Below are positions 12,757-25,497 of a stretch of 64,000 bases of DNA, one piece after another. The DNA is from Certhia americana (lineage: Eukaryota; Chordata; Aves; Passeriformes; Certhiidae). The notes beneath the pieces are model-generated. The model was not told the origin of the DNA and searched no databases. It worked only from the letters and a program-made list of their open reading frames with translations. Both the position numbers and the translations under genes were made by a program. The DNA lies in contig CM031858.1 in NCBI GenBank assembly GCA_018697195.1, positions 127,047,133-127,111,132 of the forward strand, in the 5' to 3' direction. Positions within the stretch are counted from its first letter, which is position 1; each line of letters begins with the position of its first letter.

Positions 12757-13145
12757 TCTGGGACTCCCAGCAGGACTTCCACCCACACTCTGTGTCCACT
12801 TCAGGTCAGGCCTTGGTCACTGCCTGAGCTATGTCTAGGTGTGTCTACCTCCAGTTCTGTCTCTGCTCCTGTCTCCTAGACAGACTTTAGACCTGTCTTG
12901 TCTCCATGTCTCCAGCCCCATCTCTGGCCCTGTGTGTTTTGCTCCTGACTGGACTCCCTGGATGGACTCTACGCCTGGTCTACCACTTTGCCTTGTTGAT
13001 GGAGCCTGTGGCTAGATCTTGCTTGGCTTGCTGTGTTCAGACCCTGTGAGGCTGAGCCTTGTTGGTATGGATGCTGCTTGTGCTAGGGTTGTCTTGGCTC
13101 CCATCTCCTCCTCTCTCAGTGAGCCCTTGCTGCCACCTGAAATGT
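12757..13145. repeat. GC- and CT-rich island, unrecognised repeat-like block
   Basis: About 390 bp with much higher GC than its surroundings and recurring pieces such as 'ctcctgtctcc', 'tctccagccccatctctggc', 'gactggactccctggatgg'. It has sharp edges and sits about 80 bp from a CR1 copy. There is no long open frame. It may be an LTR or satellite-like repeat; I cannot name the family. Confidence 0.45.
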
Positions 13146-13224
13146 ATCTGGGAAAAGTCTGAAGTTCCAGTTAAGAAAATTCTACTGATATTTTGCAAAT
13201 ATTGATTTCCATAACAATATCAAG

Positions 13225-14010
13225 GAATCATAGAATCAATTGATTTCCAAGAGACCTTTAAGGATAATTTAGTCCATTTCAACTGCTTTGGGCATGGCCA
13301 TTGTCCACTAGATCAAGCTGCTCAGAGCCATGTCCAGCCTGACCCTGAACAACTTCCAACAACTGGGCAACCTCAACTCTGAAAAACCAGTGTCTCACTA
13401 TTCTCATCACAAAAAAAGTCATCCTCATATGTGGCCTAAATCTGCCCTCTTTAAAATCATTACCCCTTGTAGAATTGCAAGAACAATTACAATTCTCTAA
13501 GCCTTTCTTCATAGGAGAGGTGCTCCACCTCTCTGATTATTTCTGTGTCTCTTTCTAGACCAGGTCAATGACTTTCCTGTACTGAGATCTCTAGATCTGA
13601 TTGCACCACTTCTGGTGGAATCTCAGCAGGGTGGAGTAGATGAGGGTGGATCACCTCCCTTGACCTGCTGGCCACACTTTTCCTGATGCAGCCCAGGATC
13701 TAGTTGGCTCTGTGAGCTCTGATCACACATTGCCATCCTATGGCTAATTTTTCATTCACCAAGTCATTCTCTGCAGGTCTGCTATCAGTCTGTTCATCAT
13801 GCAGGTCTTATGGATAGTGTTGGTCACTGTGACCCGTGTGCAGAACATTGCACTTGTTTTTTTTGAACTCCATGAGGTTTGTGCAGGCCTACCTCTCAAG
13901 CCTGTCAAGGAATGGATGACATCCATTCCCTCCAGTTTGTAGGCTACACCACACAGTTTGGTGTTGCCCAAGGGATAGCACTCATTACTAATCTCTATTT
14001 GAACAGCATC
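13225..14010 (-). mobile_element. CR1 LINE fragment, about 0.8 kb, reverse orientation
   Basis: Begins with 'gaatcatagaatcaattgat', the reverse complement of the CR1 3' terminus. It continues through the usual order of CR1 3' sequence ('cagagccatgtccagcctga', 'tggccacacttttcctgatg', 'tgcccaagggatagcac'). The encoded reverse-transcriptase end is broken by stops, so it is inactive. Confidence 0.85.
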
Positions 14011-15139
14011 CAAATATGGATTAAGCAGTGACAGAGAAAACTCCTGGACAATGGGACCTTAGTTGAATATCCTGACTGTCTTAACCGTCCTTGAAATGGC
14101 TTTGACTAATAAAGCTGGCACTTTTCCAAATAACTGCCTGGTATGGAAATACCTAAAAATTAGCAAATTCTTCAGGAAGCATTTTGTATTGTTCTGGTTG
14201 GCCTCAGTGCTAGACAGTTTCATTTACTGCTACTTTTGTAGACCACATGTACCTATTTGACTCAAAGTCTCAGCTTTTCTCAAGGTGATAAAGGCAGTTG
14301 ATTTCCCTAAAAATATTCTAGTGAGCAAATTTGAACACACAGACTCAATAAGGCAATAACCTTGATTTGGAATGGTAATATATACTTCCATGAACCATAA
14401 GAAGCAATGAGTTAAATTCTCCCAAAAGCACATTTAAAAAATCATTCTCTCTTCAGCTCTGACAGTCATAACCAGATCTGGTTAGTTTAGTTTCATGCCA
14501 GTGCAATGACAACAGTGCCATGCTTTCCAGACTCCACTGCAGAATTTAGTGGGTAACTGTTTTGGCAGTAGAATTTTCAAAATATTTACTGTATTTTTAG
14601 AAACTGTTGCTCAAATTGGACTCACTAGGTATGTCTGAATAGGCACATGACACTGAGTCAGAACACCTCTGAGAAAGCAATGTTTAATGTAAATATTTTT
14701 AATTTCCATTTAACAGACAGATTTTGTTTCTACTAATAAACAACATAACCTTTTGTTTCATAAGCACATAGCTATTATGTTAACCATGGTTGCAAGATTT
14801 ACCAGTAGAGCTGTAAGCATTGAATAACATATTGTATGATGACAAAAAAAGGAGATTCTTATCTAAGTTTTCATTTTTGAGCTACTGATTCACATTGAGG
14901 TGGCTAAGTTATTTATAACTTTTCCATTCTTTCCAGTCAGAGTTATTTTTAATTGCATCTATTATTTTAATAGAGGCATGTGCAGTAGCATTTTGCTTGA
15001 TTAATTCCAGACAGAAAGTTTGTCTTAGTAAAGGGGAGGAAATAGGTAATCATTTCTATAAATTAGCTCCATGTCAGGGAAAGAATTTTTCTTTGTTTCA
15101 CTAGGATAATCAAAACATTAGAAGGCAAAGACAAGCAGG

Positions 15140-15671
15140 AGGAGTTTCTACCCTGTTTTGTATTGAGTATATCTGTTTTTCTCCGCTCAAAGTCATCTCA
15201 AAAGGCAGAAACTTCAAGATGCATAGCAATAGGCCATGTGAGAGTAAAGACTTGGAGCTGACTGACCAGATAACAGCTTTGCATGAAAGGATCTGGGGGT
15301 CCTGGTGGACAACAAATTGAACATAAATCCACAGTGTTTTCTTGCAGCAATGAAGGCTAACTACACATTCTGATTTAGGAAGCGCACCAGAGGTACAGAG
15401 CAAGAGTATGAGAGGCAACAGAAACAAGTAAAAGCAAAGGAAAATTTAATTCCATTTAATTTTCATAATAAGGGTGGTCAAAGGGTGGACCAGATTACCC
15501 AGATAAACTATGGAAACTCCATTCTTGATGATATAGATTCGCAATTATACTGAAAAAAGTTTAGGGTGCCTTTATCTAACCTGGGAGTTGTGTCTAAACT
15601 AAATGTTTTCAGCAGGAGTTTGGACCTCATTCCTTCTGAAGGAGCCTTCCAACCTGAGCTGTTCTATGAAG
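15140..15671 (+). mobile_element. CR1 LINE fragment A, forward, with internal deletion
   Basis: The segment 'gatctgggggtcctggtgg' encodes the LGVLVDNKLN-like piece of CR1 ORF2. The segment near 15475-15540 matches the end of ORF2, and 'gccttccaacctgagctg' plus 'ttctatgaag' near 15645-15671 is a CR1 3' terminus. Sequence between these pieces is missing or scrambled. Broken by stops and inactive. Confidence 0.75.
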
Positions 15672-16212
15672 ACCTTTATTTTCCACAGTGACACAGTCAG
15701 TGACATCAAGTGCACACTCAGTAAGTTTGCAGATGACACCAAGCTGGGTGGTGTCATCTGCAAGCCTAAAGGAAAGCCAAAAATATGATCAGAAATCTGG
15801 GGCACCTCTCCTCTGAGGAGAGGCTGAGAGAGTTGAAATTTTTCAGCCTGCGGAAGAGAGGGCTTCAGGGAGACCTTACTGGTAGCCTTTTAGTATTTAA
15901 AGGAGGCCTATAAGAAAGATGTGGGCAAACATTTTAGCAGGCATTGTGACATGACAAGGTTTAACAATTTTAAACTTAGAGAGGACAGATTTAAATTAGA
16001 TATAAAGAAGAAACTTTTTACAATGCAAGTGGTGGAACACTGGCACCTGTTGTGCAGAGAGGTGGTGGATGCCCCATCCCTGGAAACATCCAAGTTCAGC
16101 TGGGATGGGGCTTTGAGCAACCTGATCCACTTATAGCTGCCCCTGCTTGTTGCAGAAGGGTTGGACTTGATGACCTTTAAAGGTCCCTTCCAACCCAGAG
16201 AATTTTATAAAG
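15672..16212 (+). mobile_element. CR1 LINE fragment B, forward, head-to-tail with fragment A
   Basis: Starts again upstream in CR1 ORF2 (a KFADDTKLGG-like piece near 15724) and jumps to 'ctctgaggagaggctgagag'. It then carries the C-terminal piece (HWHLLCREVVDAPSLE at about 16036) and ends in 'ggttggacttgatgacc' and 'ggtcccttccaaccc', the CR1 3' end. The 71-codon open frame at 15921-16136 is part of this decayed ORF2, not a host gene. Confidence 0.85.
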
Positions 16213-16814
16213 CCATGAAGCTATAAATCTCTGCTTCTGAAATGACAGTAGACTCTTCCAAGTTTGGTTTTTTCTAGACTTCATATTTATTTCTATTTTC
16301 ACAAAACAGTCACCACAGCTTTTTACAAAGAATGACCCTAGATTTTCCCTTGAAGGAATACTACTGTTTCATTTATTTGTCTCTTCTCAGGCAGAGAAAT
16401 CTTATTGTGGAGGCTAATGCTGATTTAATTTGATATTTTTTTCACAAAAAGGCAGGGTAAAAAGTTTCAAGTCAGAATGATGTGACAAACATTCTAGGTA
16501 TTCAGGGCAGCATTCTGGGACTTTCTTCTTTGCTGAGGTATAGTAATAATTGAACAGCAGCGCTGCTAAAATTAGCATATAACTGTAGTTGAGCAAATCC
16601 TTTTTCTCATTCCTGCAATTTAGGATGACTTACACAACAAACAATCAAAAGCACATAATAAATGAATGCCTCATATATATGCTACCTTGAAACTGAAATA
16701 AAGCTCTTCAGATCCTTACAGGAGGGACTTTTAAAGAACTGATATATGGCACACAGAAATGTTAAGTCAGGATGTCAGATAGAATCTTCACATTTTTTAA
16801 TTGAATTTACTCAC

Positions 16815-16926
16815 TTATCATCTTCTTTCCCATCTTTGAGTTCATGTTCTTTTTGTGGAGCTGCCTTAGCTGGTTCAGTTGAGTTTTCAGGTTTTGAAGG
16901 CTCAGGTGCTTTTGCTGATTCTGTAT
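16815..16926 (-). CDS. CNGB3: CNGB3 coding exon 3 (Pro/Glu/Lys-rich linker)
   Basis: Exon of 112 nt in the disordered cytosolic linker. Seen: a T-rich tract ending CCTAG is followed by ATACAGAATC. With the carried G from exon 2 this reads DTESAKAPEPSKPENSTEPA and on through HELKDGKEDD, leaving AA before a GTGAGT donor. It enters in phase 1 and leaves in phase 2, matching the neighbours. The mammalian protein has a similar Asn/Pro/Glu-rich stretch (with an AAEPTG-like piece) at this place. The exon is not a multiple of three, so skipping it would shift the frame. Homology is by composition and position rather than strong identity. Confidence 0.72.
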
Positions 16927-18164
16927 CTAGGAAAAAAAAGGGTTTAATTTTTGAAAATTAATTTTTAAAGAATTATAATAATACTATTGAAAGAATCACA
17001 ATCTGATATGTTTTCTTCAGTAAATAAGCCCTAAAAGGCACAACTTCTGGGACCTGACCTTTGAACAATATCCTGCATAAATCTATTTCAGTGTAAACTG
17101 CACACAGCATGTTTATAATAAGTACACCTTTTAGAATATGCAAGTTACTTGTGTTTTTTAACTAGACTTATCAGTAGTCAGCTCAACAATGGCAAATTCA
17201 GAGCTCTTCTATATTTATGAGAGATGAGAAGTCATGCAGCGAGGTAGAGGACAGGTAGATCTGTCCAGAAATGCCTTGTGAAACACAGGAGGAAAAAATG
17301 AAGATTAGCTAACTTTTTAATGAATAGAAATGCTAATGAAATTATGTATACAAACAGTGTTTGTACTGCATCAAAGATGATGTTGCTTCAGCTGCCATGA
17401 CAGTACTGTTCATTGATGAGTAAATTATGATTGAAATATATCATTAAGGATGTATGTTAGTACTTTATCTAGTCTGTTTCTTCTATTTTTGTTACTAGTA
17501 AGTTTTTCAAAGTCATCTAAGTAGGAAGCCTGTAGAGTTTGAAACAAATGGCATGGTCTCTTGCCATTTAAGTGGCCTTAAGTGGTGCTTTCTTAAAATT
17601 AGCCCCATATAATTTTTTTAAACTTTAACGTTGAAAAATAATTTGATACCTCTCATCAGTCTGACACTTTGCATAACAGAGGAATAAGCTCAGCCTTTAC
17701 AAATACTTTAGGTAATATGATTATAGAGAAAAAAAAGCTTGGCAGCAAAGCATGGCAACAAATAAATCAGGAGCCAGTTGCATGTGCTGTATTTTGAGAC
17801 AGAAAATCAAACTGAATATTTTGGATGGATAGTGTAAAATTACTTTTCTGATAGTTAAATGCCATATTTAGAGAGTTATTCCTTTAAAAGGAGTAAAAAA
17901 TTCCAGCATTTGTCGCAGTTTCTGCTCCCTTTTGCATTCATGGTTTGCAGTATCCCAGTTCTCCCTGCCATGACTCCACAATACAAAAAGCCAAGTAGTC
18001 AATCAAGAGTGACAGCAAAGCTAATCTCGATATTTCTGTAGTCATCTCACTTTGGAAATTTTCTTTGTTATAGTAGTTACTCCTAGCTTTATCTATATTA
18101 GCATAGGATACCATCTGATATGAACAATTAGAGCGGTGAAATGGTGCTGAAAGCATGGCACTGA

Positions 18165-18187
18165 ATTTATATCTGTCAGATATAAAT
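18165..18187. repeat. perfect 9-bp inverted repeat (hairpin)
   Basis: ATTTATATC, loop TGTCA, GATATAAAT. It is followed by two near-copies of 'atatctggca' at 18185-18203. No function is suggested by position inside intron 2. Confidence 0.8.
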
Positions 18188-20479
18188 ATCTGGCATATCT
18201 GGCAGATAACTTTCAAGTGAGGTGTATTGTGATCCACTGAAATTTGTGACAATCAGCAGCTTGAGTAAAGTAGTTTGACTTGTGGAGTTATTCTTCTGGT
18301 TTGGATTTATTCTAAAGGAATCCAGCTATGGGTTCCTAAATGTTTTTGGAGTTTTTTGATGGGAAAAAAAAAAAAAAGAAAGTCAGGGTACAATCAAGAA
18401 GGTATTGTTAGAAGGGCATTTTTCATTTAAACAAAATGCCTGTGTAGTCACACTGTTTAGTGTAACAGCCTCCTGAACAGGACAATCCATCTGTGGAATG
18501 GCAACATGTATGAGAAGCAAAAAACACAAAGTAAAAAAGAATATATATGGTGCTTGCACATAAACGCTCCAGTGCAGAGGATAATAACTTCTAAGCTTGA
18601 TAGATATTTTCAAGGTATTCAGTCTGATGTCTGAACCCACACTGACCATTAAGTGCAGACTGCATTCAGACTGAAGGAAAACCTTGCAGTCCCATGAATA
18701 TTCCAAATTTTCACATACAAGGATTCATAAATTTCTAGGGCTTATTTGCATTAATATTAGAATATCAAAGCCTAGCACCACTACTAGCTGTTTGTCAAAA
18801 TTTTGGTTTTTTTCTTTCTGTATGGAATTGAGAGGGCTGTCTGCATAGTCACATTTAAAAAACCCCAAACCTGTTGCTCTTCACTGCTTGAATCTAGCTC
18901 GTAGTCTTCTAACTTATGAAACCAGGCCCAAAGGAATGCCCTTAAGAACAGTGTGGTAGTCATTTTAGGGAAAATTTAGAATACAACTGTTGGTTTCCAG
19001 AATAAATAATAATCCAGTGGGTAGGTGATAGGCTTGCAAGATAGCTTTGCATAACTTTGGTCATGGTGTGAAATCATGAGTGATAAAAAAGGCAAAACCA
19101 TGCCAAGGCACCAGGAATGAACACAACTTTCAAAACATACAGATCCATGCCTACTCAACAAAATAAGGGGTTTGAGTTTTTCTGAATTATTTGCATTCTC
19201 ACTGTACTGGCATATAGGTGGATGAAGTCCCCACTGCACTGGCAGTGGGAGTTGAGGAATGCAGCTCACTGGTGTCTACATATTCCAGGTATTTGGCCTT
19301 CCTGTAAGGATAATGTATTTTAAAACTGTATTGGGATAAGTATTGCTGGTTCTGTTCTAAGATGGAAGGGGAAAGTGACAGTTGTGAAAGTATTATTTTG
19401 TGGGAAAAACACTGCTTAATGGAAACCCTCCAAATAAAACTGATTAAACTTAGAGGCCCACTGAAGCCCTATCATACTGGTGATCTGCGTAGGACCCCAA
19501 GGAGCAAGGAACAAGATGCAATTTATAAGACTTATTTGTTTACCTCTCTTAGATAAATTCTTAGATATTAAGATATGAATAAACGTCAGCAGATGGATAG
19601 TATCAGTCTGAATACAGAATAGGAAAAGTGCTTTTGCTTTGCTATACTTCAGGAAGGGAAGAATTTCTTTCCTAGAATTCCCAGCCAGCTCCACTGCCTT
19701 GCACTAACAGTCTGACCAGAATCACATCTATGCTTCCTCTCCCGTCTCTACTGGTTGATACACATAAAAGTAGAACTTGTCATGGCTAACAGTTACTAAT
19801 ATAAAAGCAAAGAGTTTCCTGGACTTCTTCTTTGTCTGTTCAAAAGCAAATTTTAGTTCAACTTAATCATCAACTGACATAATCTTATTCAATTTTGAAT
19901 CCACAGTATATTGTTATATAGGGTGATTCACAAAATATTGTCTCACTGTTATCTTCATTTTATTTGGTGGAAGCAGTAGTTCCATCAGAACACCCATGCA
20001 TAATGTCTATTTTATATTAATTAAATGTGTATGGTCAAATGTTTCCTTCTACTGCTAACTTCTTAGTGACTTTTACAAAAATGTAATCATTTTAAAGTAC
20101 ACTGATGCTTAAAAACTACTATATGATTGCACAATGATAATGTAGTGCTAATTATAGTTAATTGAGTTGCTATGTAAGTAATACAGTTGTAAATCTTACC
20201 ACTCACTTCTGATGTTTATTACCAGGATTAATGTAAGCAATGTTGATTTAAAGAACATTTAATGCTGTTCTTTTTTGTTCCTTCAATAATGAAAAATAAG
20301 CCTGCAAATCTGATTGGTCTGAACTCTCTTGATCTGTTTTAAAATACTTGGCAGAAACACAGGAGAGAATTAATCGTGACAGACAAAAAGACAAAGATAA
20401 AGGAATACTTTATATTTCTTCTGTTGAATATATATTTGATGGTTGCTTGGAAACTTTGTGTAGCTTGATGTTTGTGCTC

Positions 20480-21080
20480 TGTGCTGGTTTCTGCTGGGGT
20501 AGAGTTAATTTTCGTCACAGTGGCTGGTGCTAGGACTGTGTTTGGATTTCTGCTGAGCACAGGGATGGTAATACCGAGATGTTTGTGTTGTTGCTGAGCA
20601 GGGTTTACACTGAGCCAAGGCCTTTTCTGCTGTTTATTCTGCCACACTGGTGAGGAGACTGGGGATGCATGGAAGGCTGGGAAAAACATAGCTGGAACAG
20701 CTGAGCCTAACTGACCAAAGGGATATTCCAGGGCATATGACACTATATACTGACCATGCTCAGTATATAAAGTGGGGGAAAGAAGTAGGAGAGAAGTTTG
20801 GAGTGGTGGGATCTATCTTCCCAAGTAACTGATGCACATGATCAGAACCCTGCTTTCCTGGAGATGGCTGGACACCTATCTGTCAATGGGAAGTGAATTA
20901 ATTCCTTGTTTTGCTTTGCTTGTGTGCATGGCTTTTGCCTTCCTTAATAAATTGATAAAATATATCAACCCACAAGTTTTCAAGATTTTGTCCTTCTGAT
21001 TCTATCCCCAATTCTGCTGGTCAGTGAGTTAGTGAGAGGCCGTGTGGGGCTTGGTTGCTGGCTGGGGTTAAATGACAACA
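20480..21080 (+). mobile_element. solo LTR of an avian endogenous retrovirus
   Basis: A 601-bp element starts TGTGCTGGTTTCTGCTGGGG and ends 'ggctggggttaaatgacaaca', so it has TG...CA termini. It carries a TATAAA box at 20766-20771 ('cagtatataaagtggggg') and an AATAAA polyadenylation signal at 20946. This is the U3-R-U5 order expected of an LTR. The sequence resembles an LTR family that I recall as widespread in passerine genomes. No gag, pol or env coding sequence adjoins it, so it is a solo LTR left by recombination. The five bases on either side (tgctc and tactt) share only three positions, so the target duplication has decayed or is absent. It is in the opposite orientation to CNGB3. Confidence 0.85.
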
Positions 21081-23599
21081 TACTTACATGATAAAATTAA
21101 TTTAGTTTAATATACAAAGAGTGGTGCCAATTTTAATGGTGCATGGAAACACTTGAGGGTAGAGAGCATTGTTTGAAACAGGAAACGTGGTATAAAGACC
21201 TGAGTAGAGTCTGCTTGTAGGAGGCAGAGTGACTAATGTTTGAGTAATCGGTTCTCTTTAACAGTGATGTATATGCCTTAGAAACATAATTTTAAGCAGT
21301 TAAAATCAGTGATTTTTTTTTGACATTTCCTCTTTTTGCAAGGAATTAAACATTTCAAAATATGTTAGAAGTCTCAAATTGGTTTTAAGTGGTATTGCCT
21401 GTGAAGTAACATAGAGAGCAAGTTCCCTTGAATAGCTGGAGTAAAGACTGGCTTTGCATTTCAAACAGTGGAATGGAAATAAGAGAATCAGTATACAAAC
21501 TCTGTGTGGTACTTCTGACATAATTAGTCATTTGTCTGATTGCCCTTCCTCACAAAGATGCTCTTGAGCTATCCAAAATATCTAAAAATGCCTATAAGGT
21601 CATAAAAATCTCAAGAAAAAGTAAAGACACAGGAAACCTATGGATGAAGGAGAGAAAAGACTGACGTTACAAAATGCACACCTTTGAGACTTTACAAGCA
21701 ATGTTTCTTGGACAAGTGCGGGGAGAAAAAGTTCAGAAATCAGCAGGGGTGAAATAAAACAATCAGTAAGTAGGTCCATCTTAGCTCTACCCTCAACTTC
21801 AACAGCTAACAAAAGTATTATTTATTTTCTATAAAGAAAGAAAGATTGTATGAAGAAGTTGAGTTTGTTTTCCTAGCATTTAGACCTGTCACTCATGTGA
21901 AAAATGAAGATCTGAGAGGAATTAAAAGACTTCACATCACCAGGAGTGGAAGCAAGCTGATTAAACATATTCAAGTCCTTGGTAATCTTTAAAAAACATT
22001 TTATGGGAATAATATCTGAGTGCCAGTGATGAGCATAAAGGATAAGGCAACAAGGAATAAGATTATTTCAAAGTCTCTCTGGATTGGCAGGTTTAGTCCA
22101 TTGAGCTGCAGCTTATAAAATCACATACTTGATTTGTATCTTTTGAAATAAAAACCTCTTATTTAACTCTGGATTTCCTGGTGCTAAGGGACAAGCTTTG
22201 TCCTTAGCTGCTTAAGAGCAACTTAAGAGTCAAATTATAACAGGCCAAACAGAGGTTTTAGCTGCAAAATTTCACATTTAATTCAAATCGCCCTTCTCAG
22301 ATTTTCAACTCAGTTATAGTCCATGCAGAGTTAGTTGGTACCTAATTAACCAGAATTAGCCAAGGTTTTACAGCATTGGATTTTGGTACCCACAATAAAT
22401 ACATCTGTGTTATTTCTATCTCCAGGAAGAGAGAGCAACCATATTCTGTACAACAGCTAGTGATTGAGAATCTCCTCTTGGCTCTGGGCCTTATTTATTT
22501 GCAACAGGATCAAGGATTTTTTTTCCCCCTTTTTAAAAGATTCAAAAATTATAATATAAATATATACTGAAATAGAAGTCCTTCATTCTTCCTGCATGGT
22601 TACTGTCTTGATTAACTTCTAGGTTCATTCCCCACAGTCTGTGTTTAGGTCAGTTACGTGTCCATGTTGCATTCCAACTTCTCAGATTCCGCAGGGTTTG
22701 ACACTCTTTTCTGCACAATGGCCCAGAGGCTAGGATGGCCACAGAACTAACTCACACTCCTCTCTAGTCTAGGTTTTACACAGGTAGTTAGGAAACTCTA
22801 CAGGAGTGTGAGAGATATGGGTTTGAACTCTCTTGTTATGGAAGAGGCAAGGTGTAACAGGTATAACATAATATATGAGAGGGGGCAGCTGCCAACAGCT
22901 TCTGTTTTTACTTTTACTTAGTGGAAAAGTGACTGCTCCACAAGTACCTGAACAGAACAGAGAGTCTGGAGTGGATTGAAGTTCCTTGTGAGCAGCCCTT
23001 CCTCTGTGGTGCTGCACTGATTACTTGAGATACTTTACAAAGCATCTAGGCTCTGAATACACTGAATATCACTGAACATTAACATGGTAATCTTCCAGAA
23101 GGGAGGTTCTGTCTACTTTATGATCTAGAGGTGCAATTGCAACGTGTGTAGAAATAACTATGGTAGTTTTATTTTAGCTTTCTCACTTAAGTCCTACCAA
23201 GAACAAAGCAATATCAATACGCACTTTAGTAAATACTAAATAAATGTGGCTGTGATTCTGGAAAACATCTTTGAGACACTTATTGATTAAGTAGAAGATC
23301 AAACCCCAGAATACTGGAGACAGACTAGTTTTTAGTAAGGGAAACACATAAAGACAAGGACAGACTTCAGAGAAATACGAAAATGTAGTTGGAAAGGATT
23401 GAACTGGAATTATCTGTCAGGAGGATGAAAGAAATTATAAAACAGGGAATGATAATGCAGTCACCAGCTAGCAGGTGGAGGCTGGATGTGTCCTTCTAAA
23501 GAGCACCAACACAACTATTGAACAGCAGTGGGTAAAACAAGGGAAGCATTTGTATATCCAGTCAATTATGGGAGGTGTTAAATATGCAAAGAAATTATA

Positions 23600-24000
23600 G
23601 CAATTGGATTCGATATCACGGAGAACCTGTAATTAGGTGAATCACACTTTATTAAGAACACAAAAAAATGCAGGGAATAAATTAAAAAATGAATCTATTA
23701 TGGAACAAATGGACTAAGCACAGAAAATTAATTACAGAGTGAACTAATTATGCAGAGAATTAATCACAAAGCAAGCTAGTGATAGAGAGGGCAACTGAGG
23801 AGGCAGAGATAGGGCAATGAGCAGCCAGCAAAGAAGCCAAAAGTACCAGGTGTTCCTCACTGCCCTAAGTGGCCAATTTTTAATCAAACAGGCTCCAATG
23901 GTACCTCCTGCTGCATTGTCATGTGTGCTGGAAACATTGTGCTGCTTTGTGAAGTTCATGGAGAAAGGGAGAAAGTAATGGCTGGTTTTGGTCATGTGAT
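23600..24000 (-). mobile_element. candidate LTR-like block on the minus strand
   Basis: On the minus strand, an 83-codon open frame (23744-23995) leads into repeated TAATTA-containing motifs and an AATAAA near 23648-23653, followed by 'gtgtgattcacctaattac'. Such an arrangement fits the 3' part of an LTR. I cannot name a family and see no clear TG/CA ends. Confidence 0.35.
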
Positions 24001-25480
24001 AAGTAGGGGGTTGGAGATAAGCTTTACTCAGTCTGTTGATTTGTATTTAGCACTATGGAGCTGCAAACTGATACTATGATTAAGGGTTTCACTGGTCTAT
24101 TTCATTTTGATTATACCAGAGAAAGTAACGAGAGACCTTGGAAAGACTTTTCTCTAACACATTTGAAGTTCTCCATTTAGCTGATCGGTCTTAGCTGATG
24201 TTGTTTGAGCCCTGGCTGTGTTTTTAATAATTTTCTCCAAATTTGTACATACAGCATAAAATGCTTTTTCTAGTCTCTTGTCCTCTGATTACTCACACAA
24301 ATTCTTTTTCTTCTTCCAGAAGATAACCACATGATTTTAGGTCTGACATAAAGTTCACAAAATTTTGCAGACATTTTATCTAGACCCTCCTGTGAACTGC
24401 TTTACACCAGCCTCCATTTTCTGTCCAGAGATAAAGAAGTTCCTTATTTGGCTCAGATGATAGGGACATATATTTAGGATGGTGAAATTCTTAAGCTTCT
24501 CCTGACATGTAGTCCCTGTGTAAAGTTTCTGGATTGTATAGTCATTGTCTATCTTTTTGTCTTGAAGTTGTTTGAAAATGAAGTATCTTCCAAAAAATGA
24601 GAGATTTAAAAATACCCCCAAAAAACACAGAGCCTAACTGTCTTATTATAATCTCCTGAAGTAACTAATGGTGTAGTTGCTACTATATCACCACTTATAT
24701 TTTAGAAGGGAAAAAAAAGTAGTTTATTATCTCAAAATATATCTTAATGAGTTATATTTATCTGTAAAATTAGATTAAGTTTTTAATGTAAACAAAAAGA
24801 ATTTCTGTACTGGTACTCCATTCTGTCATGGGATAGTATCTGTGACTTAGTGTTGCTAAAAAGCCAAGCATCAAGTTTGTTCTTTTCCATTGTTGCTACA
24901 GTTAATTTATGTCAGACTTTTTTCCTCTTATTTCATGCTACAGCCATTATATAACAAGACAATTACATTAAATCACTCTTCCTAGTTACTTTTTAATCAC
25001 AGAAAGCTGGAGATTCCTGAGTCTTTGCTTTGATGCTTCAGTGAATTTAATGATTAATTAATTATTTATTAATCATTACATTAACCTCTTTCCTAAAGGA
25101 AAAGCATGAGGTGACAGGAAAAGTGGACTCTGTGCTTTTCTCCAGAACTGGAGGATGGAAAAGGAATGAGCTGAATCACTGATGCTATGAAGGAGGGAGG
25201 ATAGGAGTTGTTGCTTCCCCCATCCTGAGCCTTTATTTTGGTAGCAGGTGTAAGCAGTCATTTAGGTTCTGGTAGATGCAAAACAGGCTTGACTACTGGG
25301 GATGGGGGAAGAGGGGATCAGGATAGCCATGACCAGCAGCCTTTGTTTCTAGAAATCAGTTGTTTAGACAAAAAATTACCTTGTTTTACTGCCCTGAGTT
25401 GTATGTTTCCATGTAGCAGTCCAGAATAACTTCTGAATGGGGATGGCAAATATTTCAATAGTATTGGCATTTTTCATTAA

Positions 25481-25497
25481 TTTTTTTTTTTTTTTTT
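25481..25497. repeat. 17-bp poly-T run
   Basis: Homopolymer, with no adjoining retrocopy recognised. Confidence 0.95.

Larger units (their letters stand above)
2177..16814 (-). other. CNGB3 intron 3 (about 14.6 kb)
   Basis: The largest intron in the window, from the GTGAGT donor of exon 3 to the TTAG acceptor of exon 4. It contains CR1 fragments at 6901, 8527, 13225, 15140 and 15672, a GC-rich island at 12757, T-rich and A-rich simple sequence near 12.2-12.4 kb, and an unidentified plus-strand coding-like fragment at 5394. Between these I see only AT-rich unique sequence. Confidence 0.75.
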
